Below are positions 42,818 to 51,347 of a stretch of DNA of 64,000 nucleotides, piece after piece (position 1 is the first letter of the stretch; each line of letters starts with the position of its first letter). The notes below the pieces were generated by a model. The model did no database searches and was not told the DNA's origin. It saw nothing but the letters and a program-made list of their open reading frames with translations. The stretch covers positions 206,501 through 270,500 of the forward strand of contig NZ_RCIZ01000002.1 of the NCBI RefSeq assembly GCF_003666685.1. The letters run 5' to 3'. The stretch is from Mesorhizobium sp. YM1C-6-2. Lineage in GTDB: Bacteria; Pseudomonadota; Alphaproteobacteria; Rhizobiales; Rhizobiaceae. The position numbers were made by a program, and so were the translations under genes.

Positions 42818-42836
42818 GGCTCCGCGCTGCGGAGCC
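42818..42836 (+). terminator. Hairpin GGCTCCGC-GCT-GCGGAGCC after the deiminase-fold gene
   Basis: A perfect 8-bp stem with a 3-nt loop starts 36 nt past the stop codon. It lacks a T-run. It may end or attenuate the two-gene transcript before the second M20 gene, which starts after a 250-nt gap where I see no other gene. Confidence 0.45.
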
Positions 42837-43032
42837 CGATGGCAGCGCGCGCCGCCGATTCCCGGCGCACGCTCCGAGATCGCTGTCAGTACCGCTATAT
42901 CCCTTGCGTCGAATGGCCCGACAAGCTTGTCTCGCATGTCGGAGGATTCTTCATTACTTCCTGCCCGGGAGAAGACGATGAGCGGACCCTTCGCTGCGGG
43001 CTGCCGCCTCACGACCGGACTGGGGAAGCATC

Positions 43033-44181
43033 ATGGAACTGACCAATCAGGACATCTCGGATCTCGTCGCATTCCGGCGTGAGCTTCACCGCTATCCGGA
43101 AGTCTCCAACGAGGAGGAACAGACGGCGAGACGCGTCGTGGAGTTTTTGGCGGGAACCGGCCCGGCCGAGGTGCTCACCGGGCTCGGCGGCCACGGCGTC
43201 GCGATGGTCTACGAAGGCGAGCAGCCTGGGCCGACCGTCCTGTTCCGCAGCGAACTCGACGCGCTGCCCATCGAGGAGCTGTCTGAGATCCCGCACCGGT
43301 CGCTGGTGCCCGGCAAGTCGCATATGTGCGGCCATGACGGGCACTCCACCATTCTGGCGGCGCTCGCCCGGCAGTTCGGCCGCCGGCCGCCGGCGCGCGG
43401 GCGGGTCGTGCTGATGTTCCAGCCGGCCGAGGAAACCGGAGACGGAGCCGTCGGCGTGGTTGCCGATCCGCGCTACCAGAGGATCCGGCCTGACTTTGCC
43501 TTCTCGCTTCACAACCTGCCCGGCACGCCGCTCGGCCATGTCCGTCTCAAGCCCGGTGTCGTCAACTGCGCGTCACGCGGCATGCGCATCACGCTGCAAG
43601 GCAGGACGGCCCATTCCTCCATGCCGGAAAACGGCGTCTCGCCGATGCTCGCGGTGAGCCGGCTGATGCCGGCGCTTTCAAAGCTCGGTGGCGGCAGCTT
43701 TCACGATGACGATTTCGCCATGGTGACGGTCGCCCACGCCTCGATGGGAGAGCCGGTCTTCGGCATCGCGCCCGGCCATGCGGAGATACTGGCCACGCTC
43801 CGCACGCGGCTCGACGAGCGCATGGCGGATTTGTGCGCGTCGGCGGAAGCGCTGGTGCGCGACGCCGCCGAGGAGAACGGTCTGCGCCATGCCGTCGACT
43901 ATCACGAGATATTCGTCGCCAGCCTCAACGATCCGGAGGCGGTTGCACATCTGCGTGCGGCGCTCGACGCTGAAAACATCCCGCATGACGAGGAGCAACT
44001 GCCGATGCGCGCCTCGGAGGATTTCGGCGTCTTCGGCCACTCGTCGAAATCGGCGATGTTTTTCCTCGGCGCCGGCGTCGACCGGCCGTCGCTGCACAAT
44101 CCGGACTACGATTTCCCGGACGATCTGATCGCGATAGGGGCGCGCATCTTCATGCGCACCGCCCGTAACCTGCTCGGGTGA
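43033..44181 (+). CDS. M20D-family amidohydrolase (hippurate hydrolase-like)
   Basis: 382 residues. Motifs: LVAFRRELHRYPEVSNEE, RSELDALPIEE, metal site HMCGHDGHSTILAAL, FQPAEETGDGA, GRTAHSSMPENGVSP in the dimerisation domain, and MRASEDFGVF near the end. It removes an acyl group from an amino acid or related amine, with one or two metal ions. It lies 250 nt after the deiminase-fold gene and converges on RidA across a long perfect hairpin. Confidence 0.9.
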   Translation: MELTNQDISDLVAFRRELHRYPEVSNEEEQTARRVVEFLAGTGPAEVLTGLGGHGVAMVYEGEQPGPTVLFRSELDALPIEELSEIPHRSLVPGKSHMCGHDGHSTILAALARQFGRRPPARGRVVLMFQPAEETGDGAVGVVADPRYQRIRPDFAFSLHNLPGTPLGHVRLKPGVVNCASRGMRITLQGRTAHSSMPENGVSPMLAVSRLMPALSKLGGGSFHDDDFAMVTVAHASMGEPVFGIAPGHAEILATLRTRLDERMADLCASAEALVRDAAEENGLRHAVDYHEIFVASLNDPEAVAHLRAALDAENIPHDEEQLPMRASEDFGVFGHSSKSAMFFLGAGVDRPSLHNPDYDFPDDLIAIGARIFMRTARNLLG

Positions 44182-44235
44182 GGGCGCTGGACATGTCCGG
44201 GCCGCCGTTCGCGGCTGCCGCGCCGTAGGTGGAGG

Positions 44236-44265
44236 CGGATATGGCAAATGCAATTGCCATATCCG
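44236..44265. terminator. Perfect 12-bp stem-loop between convergent genes
   Basis: CGGATATGGCAA (44236-44247) and TTGCCATATCCG (44254-44265) pair perfectly around a 6-nt loop (ATGCAA). It lies between the stops of the M20 gene (44181) and ridA (44328), so it can terminate both transcripts. There is no T-run on either side, so it may also be a protein-binding dyad or a small mobile repeat. Confidence 0.55.
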
Positions 44266-44327
44266 GAAGGCGTCGAGACGTGCAGTCGATGCATCTCATG
44301 GAAAGGGCAGAACCCTTAAACCTCCCG

Positions 44328-44675
44328 TCAGGCGATATAGCCGACCGCCGTCATTTCCACCCGGATGTTGGGATCCGCCAGGCGGCCTTCCACGCAGGCG
44401 CGGGCCGGCGGACGCGACGGGTCGATCCACTTGTCGTAGACGGAGTTCATGCGGTCGAAATCGCTGATCGCAGCGAGGAAAATATTGACCGACACCAGTT
44501 GCGATTTGTTGCTGCCCGCCTGCGCGAGCAGCGCGTCGATCTTTGCCAGCACCTGCCTGGTCTGGTCCTCGAGAGAGGTGGTGCGATCGTCGGGAACCTG
44601 ACCGGCGATGTGAATGAATCCTCCGTGAACTACGGCCTGGCTCATCCTCGAGCCGACGTCAAAGTGCTTGGTCAT
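44328..44675 (-). CDS. RidA family protein (YjgF/YER057c/UK114)
   Basis: 115 residues. GGFIHIAGQVPDD, QTRQVLAKIDALLAQAGSNKSQLVSVNIFLA, and RPPARACVEGRLADPNIRVEMTAVGYIA with the key Arg are all as in RidA. RidA trimers hydrolyse reactive enamines and imines released by PLP-dependent lyases. It directly follows a threonine-synthase-like PLP enzyme gene (33 nt), which is a strong functional match. It is the last gene of the amino-acid importer operon. Confidence 0.9.
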   Translation of the reverse strand: MTKHFDVGSRMSQAVVHGGFIHIAGQVPDDRTTSLEDQTRQVLAKIDALLAQAGSNKSQLVSVNIFLAAISDFDRMNSVYDKWIDPSRPPARACVEGRLADPNIRVEMTAVGYIA

Positions 44676-44708
44676 TGGAATTCCTCATTTGCTCATTTCG
44701 ACGAGCCA

Positions 44709-45839
44709 TCATGCTTGCGAAGACGGCGCGTTTACCCAGCGGCCTGAAATCAGGCTGCTGATCCGGCCGGCCATCGCGGCCTGCTCGGGATTCTGATCCG
44801 GCGCGGGAACGTCGCCGCGGTAGGTATGCTTGAAGCCGGATGCGGTGATCACACAAACGGCTGGTCCGGCCAGCTTGGCGGTCCTTCTCATCAGGAAGGC
44901 CACGCCGGCAGACGCCGAAAGCTCCGCGTCCACGCCGTCCCACTGGAACAGCGCCGAACGCGCCGCCTGCATTTCCGCGTCCGAAACCGCTTCGGCCAGT
45001 CCGCCGCTTTCGCGTATCAGCCGCAACGTGTAGGTCCCGTCCTGAGGATAGCCGTTCAGTCTGTCGGTGATGGAGGTGGCGGCCGTCTTCACCTCGCCCT
45101 GCCAGGGCACGACGGTGTCGCTGCCCTCGCGATAGGCCTTGGTGATCGGACAGCAGGCGTCCGGCTGGACGGCGACAAGGGCCGGAAGTCCGCCGTTCGT
45201 TTCCTGAGCGACGCCGTGGCCGGCGCCAACAAGCACGGGGCCCGCGCTTATCGGCGCGATAACGGTCGTCGGAGCAGCACCGAGCTGACGGACGGCTTCC
45301 ACGCCGATCATCCGGCACGCCCATTCGGCGATGGGCGAGGCGAAGGTCGAATAGAGCTGGATGAGCCCAAGTTCCGCCGCCACGCGGTCTGCCGCGGCAT
45401 AGGCTTCGCTGGGGTCCTGACCGGCTTCGATGACGACGGCTCCGCGCGCGACGACCGGCGCTATACGCTCGCTTGCGGTTCCCCTGGGAACGATGGCGTA
45501 GACGGGCAGGCCCTGGCTGGCGCCGGCGGCCGCCGCCGACAGCGCCGCGTTTCCGCTGGAGGGCACCACGGCGCCGAGCGGGCTCGCCTGCATGGCGCGG
45601 GCGACCGCAACGCGCATGATGCGGTCCTTGAAGGAGCCCGTCAGCGAGCCGTTCTCATATTTCAGGTAGACGTTCTCCAGGCCCGGAATGCGGCTGCGGA
45701 TCAGCGGCGTTCCCGGCCAGCGCAGAGCCTGCGCATCGGCATCCGTTATCGGCTGCCGCACGATGCGAATGCCGCCGCAACGGCAATAGCCGACCGATTC
45801 CGGGGTCTCGGTTCCGCAAGTCGAGCAGACGGTCAGCAT
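44709..45839 (-). CDS. Threonine synthase-like PLP-dependent enzyme with N-terminal zinc ribbon
   Basis: 376 residues, fold-type II PLP enzyme. Cys5, Cys8, Cys19 and Cys21 (CSTCGTETPESVGYCRCGG) form a small zinc-ribbon-like start; PLP Lys71 sits in LTGSFKDR, and the SSGNAALSAAAAGASQGLPVY block binds the substrate carboxylate. It probably catalyses a beta-elimination or replacement rather than threonine synthesis, since it is encoded between an amino-acid importer (stop 1 nt upstream of its start) and RidA. Threonine synthase proper is usually encoded with hom/thrB, absent here. Confidence 0.87.
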   Translation of the reverse strand: MLTVCSTCGTETPESVGYCRCGGIRIVRQPITDADAQALRWPGTPLIRSRIPGLENVYLKYENGSLTGSFKDRIMRVAVARAMQASPLGAVVPSSGNAALSAAAAGASQGLPVYAIVPRGTASERIAPVVARGAVVIEAGQDPSEAYAAADRVAAELGLIQLYSTFASPIAEWACRMIGVEAVRQLGAAPTTVIAPISAGPVLVGAGHGVAQETNGGLPALVAVQPDACCPITKAYREGSDTVVPWQGEVKTAATSITDRLNGYPQDGTYTLRLIRESGGLAEAVSDAEMQAARSALFQWDGVDAELSASAGVAFLMRRTAKLAGPAVCVITASGFKHTYRGDVPAPDQNPEQAAMAGRISSLISGRWVNAPSSQA

Positions 45840-45840
45840 G

Positions 45841-46572
45841 TCAATGTTCCGTCAGGCGGCGCATGAACTGCTGGATGCGGGGGTCGGTCGGCCGCACCAG
45901 AATGTCTTCCGGCGTGCCGTCGGCGAGCACGCTGCCCTTGTCCATGAAGAGAACGCGGTCGGCGACCTCGCGCGCGAAATTCATCTCATGCGTGACCACG
46001 AGCATTGTCATGCCGCTCTCGGCGAGAGAACGCATCACGCCGAGCACCTCGCCGACCAGCTCCGGATCGAGCGCCGAAGTGGCTTCGTCGAAAAGCATGA
46101 TGCGCGGGTCCATCGCGAGCGCCCGCGCGATGGCGACGCGCTGCTGCTGTCCGCCCGAAAGCTGGCTCGGATAGGAGCCCCACTTTTCCTCGAGCCCGAC
46201 ACGCGCCAGCAGTTCCCGCGCTCTTTTCTCCGCTTCGGACTTGTCCCTGCGCAGCACCAGCCGCTGCGCCAGCATGACGTTGCCGCCGACCGTCAGATGC
46301 GAGAACAGGTTGAACTGCTGGAAGACCATGCCGACCTGCTTGCGGACTTCGCGCAGGCCCTGGAGCGACGCAGTCGAGACGCCGTCGACCTCGATCGTCC
46401 CCTTTTCGATCGGTTCGAGACCGTTGATGACGCGCAGCAGGGTGCTCTTGCCCGAGCCGCTCGGGCCGATGACGGCGGCAACCTGGCCTGCCTCGACGGA
46501 CATGTTTATTCCGTTGAGCACGGTCAGCGCGCCGAAGCGCTTGTGCACGTTGTTCATTGTCAACAGGGGCAT
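45841..46572 (-). CDS. Polar amino-acid ABC importer ATPase (GlnQ-like)
   Basis: 243 residues: Walker [28 protein letters not shown], signature [15 protein letters not shown], Walker [15 protein letters not shown] and H-loop VTHEMNFA. These are diagnostic of the glutamine/histidine importer class. The ATG at 46572 has AGGA upstream; a much longer reading overlaps the permease genes. The PLP-enzyme gene follows 1 nt after the stop. Confidence 0.92.
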   Translation of the reverse strand: MPLLTMNNVHKRFGALTVLNGINMSVEAGQVAAVIGPSGSGKSTLLRVINGLEPIEKGTIEVDGVSTASLQGLREVRKQVGMVFQQFNLFSHLTVGGNVMLAQRLVLRRDKSEAEKRARELLARVGLEEKWGSYPSQLSGGQQQRVAIARALAMDPRIMLFDEATSALDPELVGEVLGVMRSLAESGMTMLVVTHEMNFAREVADRVLFMDKGSVLADGTPEDILVRPTDPRIQQFMRRLTEH

Positions 46573-46592
46573 TGGGAGAAGTCCTTGCGGAA

Positions 46593-47246
46593 TTATGCGC
46601 CGTTGCGCGCCAGGCGGCGTTCCAGCCACTCGCTGAATTTCGAGATCGGGAAGCAGATGATGAAATAGAGAATGCCCACGACGAGGAAGATCTCGAGCGG
46701 CCTGCCATATTGCAGGACAAGCTCCATCGCGCGGCGCATCAGCTCGTTGTAGCCGATCACCGTCGCAAGCGACGTGTCCTTGATGACGGAGACATAGACG
46801 CCGACGAGCGGCGGCAGCGCTACGCGCAACGCCTGCGGCGCGATGACGTAGGTCAGCCGCTGTACGAAAGTGAGGCCGAGCGCCGTCGATGCCTCCACCT
46901 GGCCGCGCGGCACTGCCTCGACGCCGGCGCGGAACACTTCGGCGACGTAGGCGCCCGTGTAGAGCGAGATCGCGCTGAAGGCGGCCCAGAACTTGTCGAC
47001 GTTCACGCCGAGCATCGGCAGTCCGAAATAGACGAAGAACAACTGCATCAAGAGCGGGGTGCCGCGGAACAGTTCGACATAGGCGCGAAGCACGACGTTC
47101 AGGATGCCGACATTGAGCGTGCGCAGGACAGCGACGATCGCGCCGACCAGCGTGCCCACCACGACGGCGATCGTCGACAGCAGCAGGGTCGTGAGGAAGC
47201 TGTCGAGCAGCAGCCAGCGGGCGTTCCAGACGGGTGTGAAATCCAT
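46593..47246 (-). CDS. Polar amino-acid ABC importer permease
   Basis: 217 residues of the HisM/GlnP class with about five membrane segments. [18 protein letters not shown] and the EAA loop [30 protein letters not shown] are typical. Its start is 3 nt after the stop of the other permease. The two form the channel of the importer. Confidence 0.92.
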   Translation of the reverse strand: MDFTPVWNARWLLLDSFLTTLLLSTIAVVVGTLVGAIVAVLRTLNVGILNVVLRAYVELFRGTPLLMQLFFVYFGLPMLGVNVDKFWAAFSAISLYTGAYVAEVFRAGVEAVPRGQVEASTALGLTFVQRLTYVIAPQALRVALPPLVGVYVSVIKDTSLATVIGYNELMRRAMELVLQYGRPLEIFLVVGILYFIICFPISKFSEWLERRLARNGA

Positions 47247-47249
47247 CGT

Positions 47250-47915
47250 TCAGCTCCGTGACGCGCGCGGGAACAGCCAGCGTGCGAGCAGCGCCAGACC
47301 GATGGAGCAGCTCAGCGTGAGCGCCAGATAGATAAGGGTCGAGAAGGAGTAGACCTCGATCGTCAGGAAGGTCCGCGAGCTGATCTCGTTCGTCTCGCCG
47401 GTGAGCTCGGGCACCGCGATGACCGACAGCAGCGAGGAACCGAGAAGGGTCGCCAGGAACATGTTCGAAAGCGCAGGGAAGACCGCGCGAAGCGAAACCG
47501 GAATGACGACCCAGATCAATGTCTGGACCTTGCTCAGGGCGAGAGCGGTCGCCGCTTCGCGATGCCCCTTGGGGACCGCGATCACGCCGGCCCGGAAGAT
47601 CTCTGCGAGGTAGGCCCCGACATTCAGGCCGAGGCCCAGAACGCCGGCCGTCACCGCGCTGAAGCGCAGGCCGAGGCTGGGGAGGCCGTAGAAGATGATG
47701 AATATCTGCAGCAGCACGGGGGTGTTGCGCATCACCTCGACATAGACGGTCGAGGCCCAGCGGACCGGGGCGACCCGGCTGATGCGTCCCGCGCAGACGA
47801 GGAGACCGACCGCGATGGCGATTGCGAACGCCAGTCCCGTGATCACCAGTGTCAGGCCCGCACCCTTCAGGAGCTGGCCGTAGAAGGTGGTGATAGATCC
47901 CCAATCCAGAAACAC
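47250..47915 (-). CDS. Polar amino-acid ABC importer permease
   Basis: 221 residues, HisQ/GlnP class, five membrane segments; [18 protein letters not shown] and EAA loop [30 protein letters not shown]. The start is a GTG at 47915 with GGAG 8 nt upstream. It follows the binding-protein gene after a 64-nt gap holding a long hairpin. Confidence 0.9.
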   Translation of the reverse strand: MFLDWGSITTFYGQLLKGAGLTLVITGLAFAIAIAVGLLVCAGRISRVAPVRWASTVYVEVMRNTPVLLQIFIIFYGLPSLGLRFSAVTAGVLGLGLNVGAYLAEIFRAGVIAVPKGHREAATALALSKVQTLIWVVIPVSLRAVFPALSNMFLATLLGSSLLSVIAVPELTGETNEISSRTFLTIEVYSFSTLIYLALTLSCSIGLALLARWLFPRASRS

Positions 47916-47930
47916 GCGCTATTCTCCATC

Positions 47931-47960
47931 GTGCAGGCACGGCAACCGCCGCGCCTGCAC
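47931..47960 (-). other. Long stem-loop between binding-protein and permease genes
   Basis: GTGCAGGC pairs with GCCTGCAC and, across one A/C mismatch, CGGC pairs with GCCG around an AACC tetraloop, giving 12 base pairs. It lies 19 nt after the binding-protein stop. As at 19499, it probably stabilises the binding-protein message or reduces read-through into the permeases. Confidence 0.55.
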
Positions 47961-47979
47961 CTGATCTCGAAGATACCGA

Positions 47980-48795
47980 TCAGAACTGCGGATTGACCGG
48001 AGCGGGCATGTCCGCGTCGAACCACTTGCGATACAGCTCGCGGCCCTTTCCGCTGGTGTTCAGCTCGAAGACGAACATGTTGACCCAGTTGAGCCACTCC
48101 TGGTCGCCGCGCTGCACGCCGATGCTGTTGTAGTCGATGAGGTTGCCGAAGGCGGGATCGATGATCACCTTGAGGTTGCCGGCGAGCTTGGCCTGATAGT
48201 TCAGGAAGTTGCCGTCTTCGATCATGGCGTCGACCTGGCCCTGCTTGAGCGCCAGAAGCGCAGCGGCCGAGCTGTCGAAGCGCTGGATGTCGGCGCCCGG
48301 AACCGCGGCCGAGAAGGCAGCGTCCTGCGTCGTGCCCTTGATGACGGCGACGCGCTTGCCGTCGAGATCGGTAGCTTTGGCCGCCGTGCTGTCCGACGGC
48401 ACCGCGATCGCCATGACGACTGCGGTGATGTACGGGTCGCTGAAGCTGATGACCTTGGCCCGCTCGGAGTTGCGCGTGAACTGGCCGATGATCATGTCGA
48501 CCTTGTCCGTGCGCAGGTTCGGGATGCGGTCGGCGGCCGTGGTGTCGACGATCTCGAGCTCGGCGCCGAGACGCTCGGCGGCCAGCTTGGCGACGTCGAC
48601 GTCGAACCCGTCGGGCTCGCCGGCTTCGTTCTTCATGCCGAAGGGCGGCAGGCTGAGGATGATGCCGACCCGAAGCTGCTTCGAAGAGATGATCTTGTCG
48701 AGGCGGGATTCCTGCGCCGATGCCGGGCCAGCCATCGTCAGCGCGATACCGAGCGCCGCCGCGGAGAGCGCGGCAGCCTTAAGGATGCTTCTCAA
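47980..48795 (-). CDS. Polar amino-acid ABC importer binding protein
   Basis: 271 residues with a Sec signal peptide (ILKAAALSAAALGIALTMAGPASAQ) and the family-3 solute-binding fold (LRVGIILSLPPFGMKNEAGEPDGFDVDVAKLAAERLG; VDMIIGQFTRNSERAKVISFSDPYI). The start is a TTG at 48795, preceded by GGGAG at 6 nt; no ATG fits. It is the first gene of the operon, divergent from iclR-type regulator. The ligand is a polar amino acid or derivative, consistent with the PLP enzyme and RidA at the end of the operon. Confidence 0.9.
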   Translation of the reverse strand: MRSILKAAALSAAALGIALTMAGPASAQESRLDKIISSKQLRVGIILSLPPFGMKNEAGEPDGFDVDVAKLAAERLGAELEIVDTTAADRIPNLRTDKVDMIIGQFTRNSERAKVISFSDPYITAVVMAIAVPSDSTAAKATDLDGKRVAVIKGTTQDAAFSAAVPGADIQRFDSSAAALLALKQGQVDAMIEDGNFLNYQAKLAGNLKVIIDPAFGNLIDYNSIGVQRGDQEWLNWVNMFVFELNTSGKGRELYRKWFDADMPAPVNPQF

Positions 48796-48810
48796 TTTTT
48801 TCTCCCTGTG

Positions 48811-48847
48811 TGTCTGTTATACCGGACAACTTGTCGGTATAGCGGAC
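48811..48847. promoter_or_regulatory. Tandem operator-like dyads, 20 bp apart (candidate IclR sites)
   Basis: TGTCTGTTATACCGGACA (48811-48828) and TGTCGGTATAGCGGAC (48832-48847) share TATA(C/G)CGGAC exactly 20 bp apart, that is, two helical turns. Each is an imperfect TGTC...GAC(A) dyad. They lie 16-52 nt upstream of the importer operon start and in the divergent gap with the IclR-family gene. Confidence 0.6.
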
Positions 48848-48929
48848 GTTCTTAATTTTAACGCGCGCCTGACGCAAGGGTGATTGTTGTTGTAAGGGTG
48901 CGACCAGATTGCATATCCAGGCGACCAGC

Positions 48930-49688
48930 ATGACGACTCAGACGGTGAGGGCTCGGGGCATAGACCGGGCCGTCGAGATACTGGAATATCTGCGGGCGAC
49001 GCGGCAGCCGATCGGCATCGGCGACCTCGCGCGCCGACTGAAGGCGCCCCGCTCTTCCCTGTACGAGATCGTCGACAGCCTCGTTCAGGCCGGCATTCTC
49101 GAGATCGCGGACGAGCAGGGGAGGATCTTCTTCGGCAGTTCGGTCTATTTCTACGCCGACGCCTATCTGGCCTCGCAACCGCTGGTGCGCAGCGGGCGCG
49201 ACGAGGTGATCCGCCTGGCGGAAATCACCGGCGAGACCGCACAGCTCTGCATCCTTCTTGGCAACAAATATACAGTGGCCTACATGCAGCCCGGCTCGAG
49301 GCTGTTCCGCATCAGCTCGGAAACGGGGGTCCTGGTGCCGATACCCTGGACGGCGTCAGGACGGGTTCTGCTCGGCGACATGACGGAAGAGCAGGTGCGC
49401 GCTTTCTTGCCCCCGGAAGATTTTGTGCTTCCCAATGGCAGGAAGATAGAGTTCGGTGAATTCCTGGACGACCTGCGCCTGGCGCATGACCGGGGTTATG
49501 CCGTGACGACCAGCCTCGCCGACGAATTCACCTGCTGCCTCGCGGCGCCGATCCCCGACCAGATCACCGGCCGGCCGCTGGCCACGCTGTGCTTCGTGGT
49601 TCCCGTCCATACGCCCGACGAGAGACGCGCCGAACTCGTCCAACTGCTGATCGACAGCAGCCGAACGATTTCGACGAGGCTTTCTTGA
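48930..49688 (+). CDS. IclR family transcriptional regulator
   Basis: 252 residues: N-terminal winged HTH (RAVEILEYLRATRQPIGIGDLARRLKAPRSSLYEIVDSLVQAG) and an IclR effector domain (PWTASGRVLLGDMTEEQVRAFL; GYAVTTSLADEFTCCLAAPI). It is divergent from the amino-acid importer/PLP/RidA operon and should control it. The ATG at 48930 is chosen; a TTG at 48909 with a better-spaced AAGGG is possible and would add seven residues. Confidence 0.9.
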   Translation: MTTQTVRARGIDRAVEILEYLRATRQPIGIGDLARRLKAPRSSLYEIVDSLVQAGILEIADEQGRIFFGSSVYFYADAYLASQPLVRSGRDEVIRLAEITGETAQLCILLGNKYTVAYMQPGSRLFRISSETGVLVPIPWTASGRVLLGDMTEEQVRAFLPPEDFVLPNGRKIEFGEFLDDLRLAHDRGYAVTTSLADEFTCCLAAPIPDQITGRPLATLCFVVPVHTPDERRAELVQLLIDSSRTISTRLS

Positions 49689-49714
49689 CTTACGCCAAGG
49701 GGCGGGCGGCTAAC

Positions 49715-49734
49715 GGGAGAGATCGGAGACTCCC
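49715..49734. terminator. Weak hairpin between convergent regulator genes
   Basis: GGGAG (49715-49719) and CTCCC (49730-49734) form a 5-bp stem with a 10-nt loop between the IclR-family gene (ends 49688) and the GntR-family gene (ends 49775). It could be a weak shared terminator. Confidence 0.25.
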
Positions 49735-49774
49735 TCTGTCCCTGTGAGGCTTGTAAACCCCTCAGCGCCTCGGT

Positions 49775-50497
49775 TCACGTGCGATCCGGCGCGCTTTCCG
49801 ATTGCTGTTCGCCGATCACCAGCCGAAGGCCCTCAAGGGTCGTCGTGTAGTGCTCGGCAAGTAATGCACAGGCCCGCGCCGCATCGTGCTCAAGCACCGC
49901 GTCGAGGATGCCCTGATGCTCCGCCGCCGCGCCTTCCCGCCGCAGCCTGCTCGGATTGGTGTTCATCGACAGGCTGCGATAGCGGACCGCCTGGTCCATC
50001 AACGTCGAGCAGAAGCCGAGCAGCCAGCGGGAGCCGCAGCGCGACAACAGGAGCAGGTGAAACTCCTTGTGGCGGATTTCCCACTCCTCCGACACCTCCC
50101 GTCCGACCTCGGACGGCAATCGTCTCTGCGTGCGGGCAAGCCGGTGATAGCTGACGACGAGCGCGTCCTCCCACGACTCGTCTCCGCGTTCCATGGATTC
50201 CGTCAACGCCTTGGTTTCCAGCCAGATGCGCGTCTTTACCAGCTCTTCGAGGTCGGTGATCGAGATGGTCTGGACGAAGAAGCCGCGATTGCTCTTGCGG
50301 TAGACCAGTCCTTCCGACGACAGCCTGTTCAGCGCCTCGCGCACCGGCACCGTGCCGATGGCGTATCGCTCGGAGATCGCCTCGATCTGCAGTTTCGCAT
50401 CTGGAAACAGGGCGCCGTGCAGGATGTCGTGACGGATCCTGTCATAGGCCTGCTCGGACAGGCTTTTGCCCTCCGCCACTGTTTCGACAAGGCTCAT
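49775..50497 (-). CDS. GntR family regulator (FadR/FCD subfamily)
   Basis: 240 residues. The N-terminal winged HTH (SLSEQAYDRIRHDILHGALFPDAKLQIEAISERYAIGTVPVREALNRLSSEGLV) is followed by an FCD effector domain with metal-ligand-type His residues (RHKEFHLLLL; EHQGILDAVLEHD). The ATG at 50497 lies 1 nt after the permease stop, so the regulator is the last gene of the importer operon and should regulate it by feedback. Longer readings overlap the permease gene. Confidence 0.9.
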   Translation of the reverse strand: MSLVETVAEGKSLSEQAYDRIRHDILHGALFPDAKLQIEAISERYAIGTVPVREALNRLSSEGLVYRKSNRGFFVQTISITDLEELVKTRIWLETKALTESMERGDESWEDALVVSYHRLARTQRRLPSEVGREVSEEWEIRHKEFHLLLLSRCGSRWLLGFCSTLMDQAVRYRSLSMNTNPSRLRREGAAAEHQGILDAVLEHDAARACALLAEHYTTTLEGLRLVIGEQQSESAPDRT

Positions 50498-50498
50498 C

Positions 50499-51347
50499 TT
50501 AGCCAATGGCCCCGGGCTGATCCGACTTGTTCCAGAACACCAGGCGCCGCTGCACCCACACCACGGTGAAGTAGAGCGCCAGGCCAAGCAGGCTGAGATA
50601 GATGATCAACGCGAAGACGCGTGGCGTGTTCATCTGGCTCGCCGATTGGCGAATGAGGGCTCCAAAACCTTTTCCTCCACCCAGGAATTCTCCCATGATC
50701 GCACCGGCCATCACGCCCACGGCCGCGATCTTGAGGCCGGTGAAGATATAGGGCAAGCCCGTCGGCAGCTTCAGTCGAAGCAGCGTCTGCATCCGCGAGG
50801 CCCCTATCGACTTGAACAGCATGCGTTCGTTCTCGCTCGCGGCATAAAGCCCGGCGGCGGTCGCCACGACGATCGGGAAAGTGGCGATGAACGCCGCAAG
50901 GGCGACCTTGGACGAGATGTCGAATCCCAGCCATGCGATGAAGAGCGGCGCGAAAGCCACCTTCGGCATGGTGTCGATCGCCACCAGGTAGGGCATCACC
51001 GCACGCTCGCCGAACTTGGTCTCGCCGACCAGGACGCCGAGCGAAAAGCCGATCGCCGTCGCGATGAGGAAAGCGTAGAACACGGTGAGCGTCGTGGTCC
51101 ACAGCGCTTCCAGCATGTACTGGCCCGAAATCAGGTTCTGCCCGACGAAGATCAGGTCCGCCAGCGTTTCTGCGGGGCTCGGCAGGATGATGGGCGAGAC
51201 CCAGCCCATGCGGGTGACCAGATCCCAGATTGCCACGACCACGATGAACAGCAGCGCCATCGCCACGCTGCGCGGAATGCGGTCGATCAGCGCGTCCTTC
51301 TCTATCCAGACGGTATCGGCATTGGACACATCGGACACGTTGCTCAT
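50499..51347 (-). CDS. ABC importer permease, SsuC/TauC-like
   Basis: 282 residues, about six membrane segments; EAA-type loop MLFKSIGASRMQTLLRLKLPTGLPYIFTG and PLFIAWLGFDISSKVALAAFIATFPIVV typical of the sulfonate/nitrate/taurine/thiamine-precursor permease family. Its ATG overlaps the ATPase stop (ATGA). Confidence 0.9.
   Translation of the reverse strand: MSNVSDVSNADTVWIEKDALIDRIPRSVAMALLFIVVVAIWDLVTRMGWVSPIILPSPAETLADLIFVGQNLISGQYMLEALWTTTLTVFYAFLIATAIGFSLGVLVGETKFGERAVMPYLVAIDTMPKVAFAPLFIAWLGFDISSKVALAAFIATFPIVVATAAGLYAASENERMLFKSIGASRMQTLLRLKLPTGLPYIFTGLKIAAVGVMAGAIMGEFLGGGKGFGALIRQSASQMNTPRVFALIIYLSLLGLALYFTVVWVQRRLVFWNKSDQPGAIG

Noticed and set aside
42743-43012. Minus-strand 89-codon frame between the deiminase-fold and M20D genes
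   Set aside because: It overlaps the end of the deiminase gene, has no ribosome site and no recognisable sequence.
46573-47940. N-terminal extension of the GlnQ-like ATPase into one 699-codon frame
   Set aside because: The extension passes through the two permease genes out of frame; the ATPase starts at 46572 with the family's normal N-terminus.
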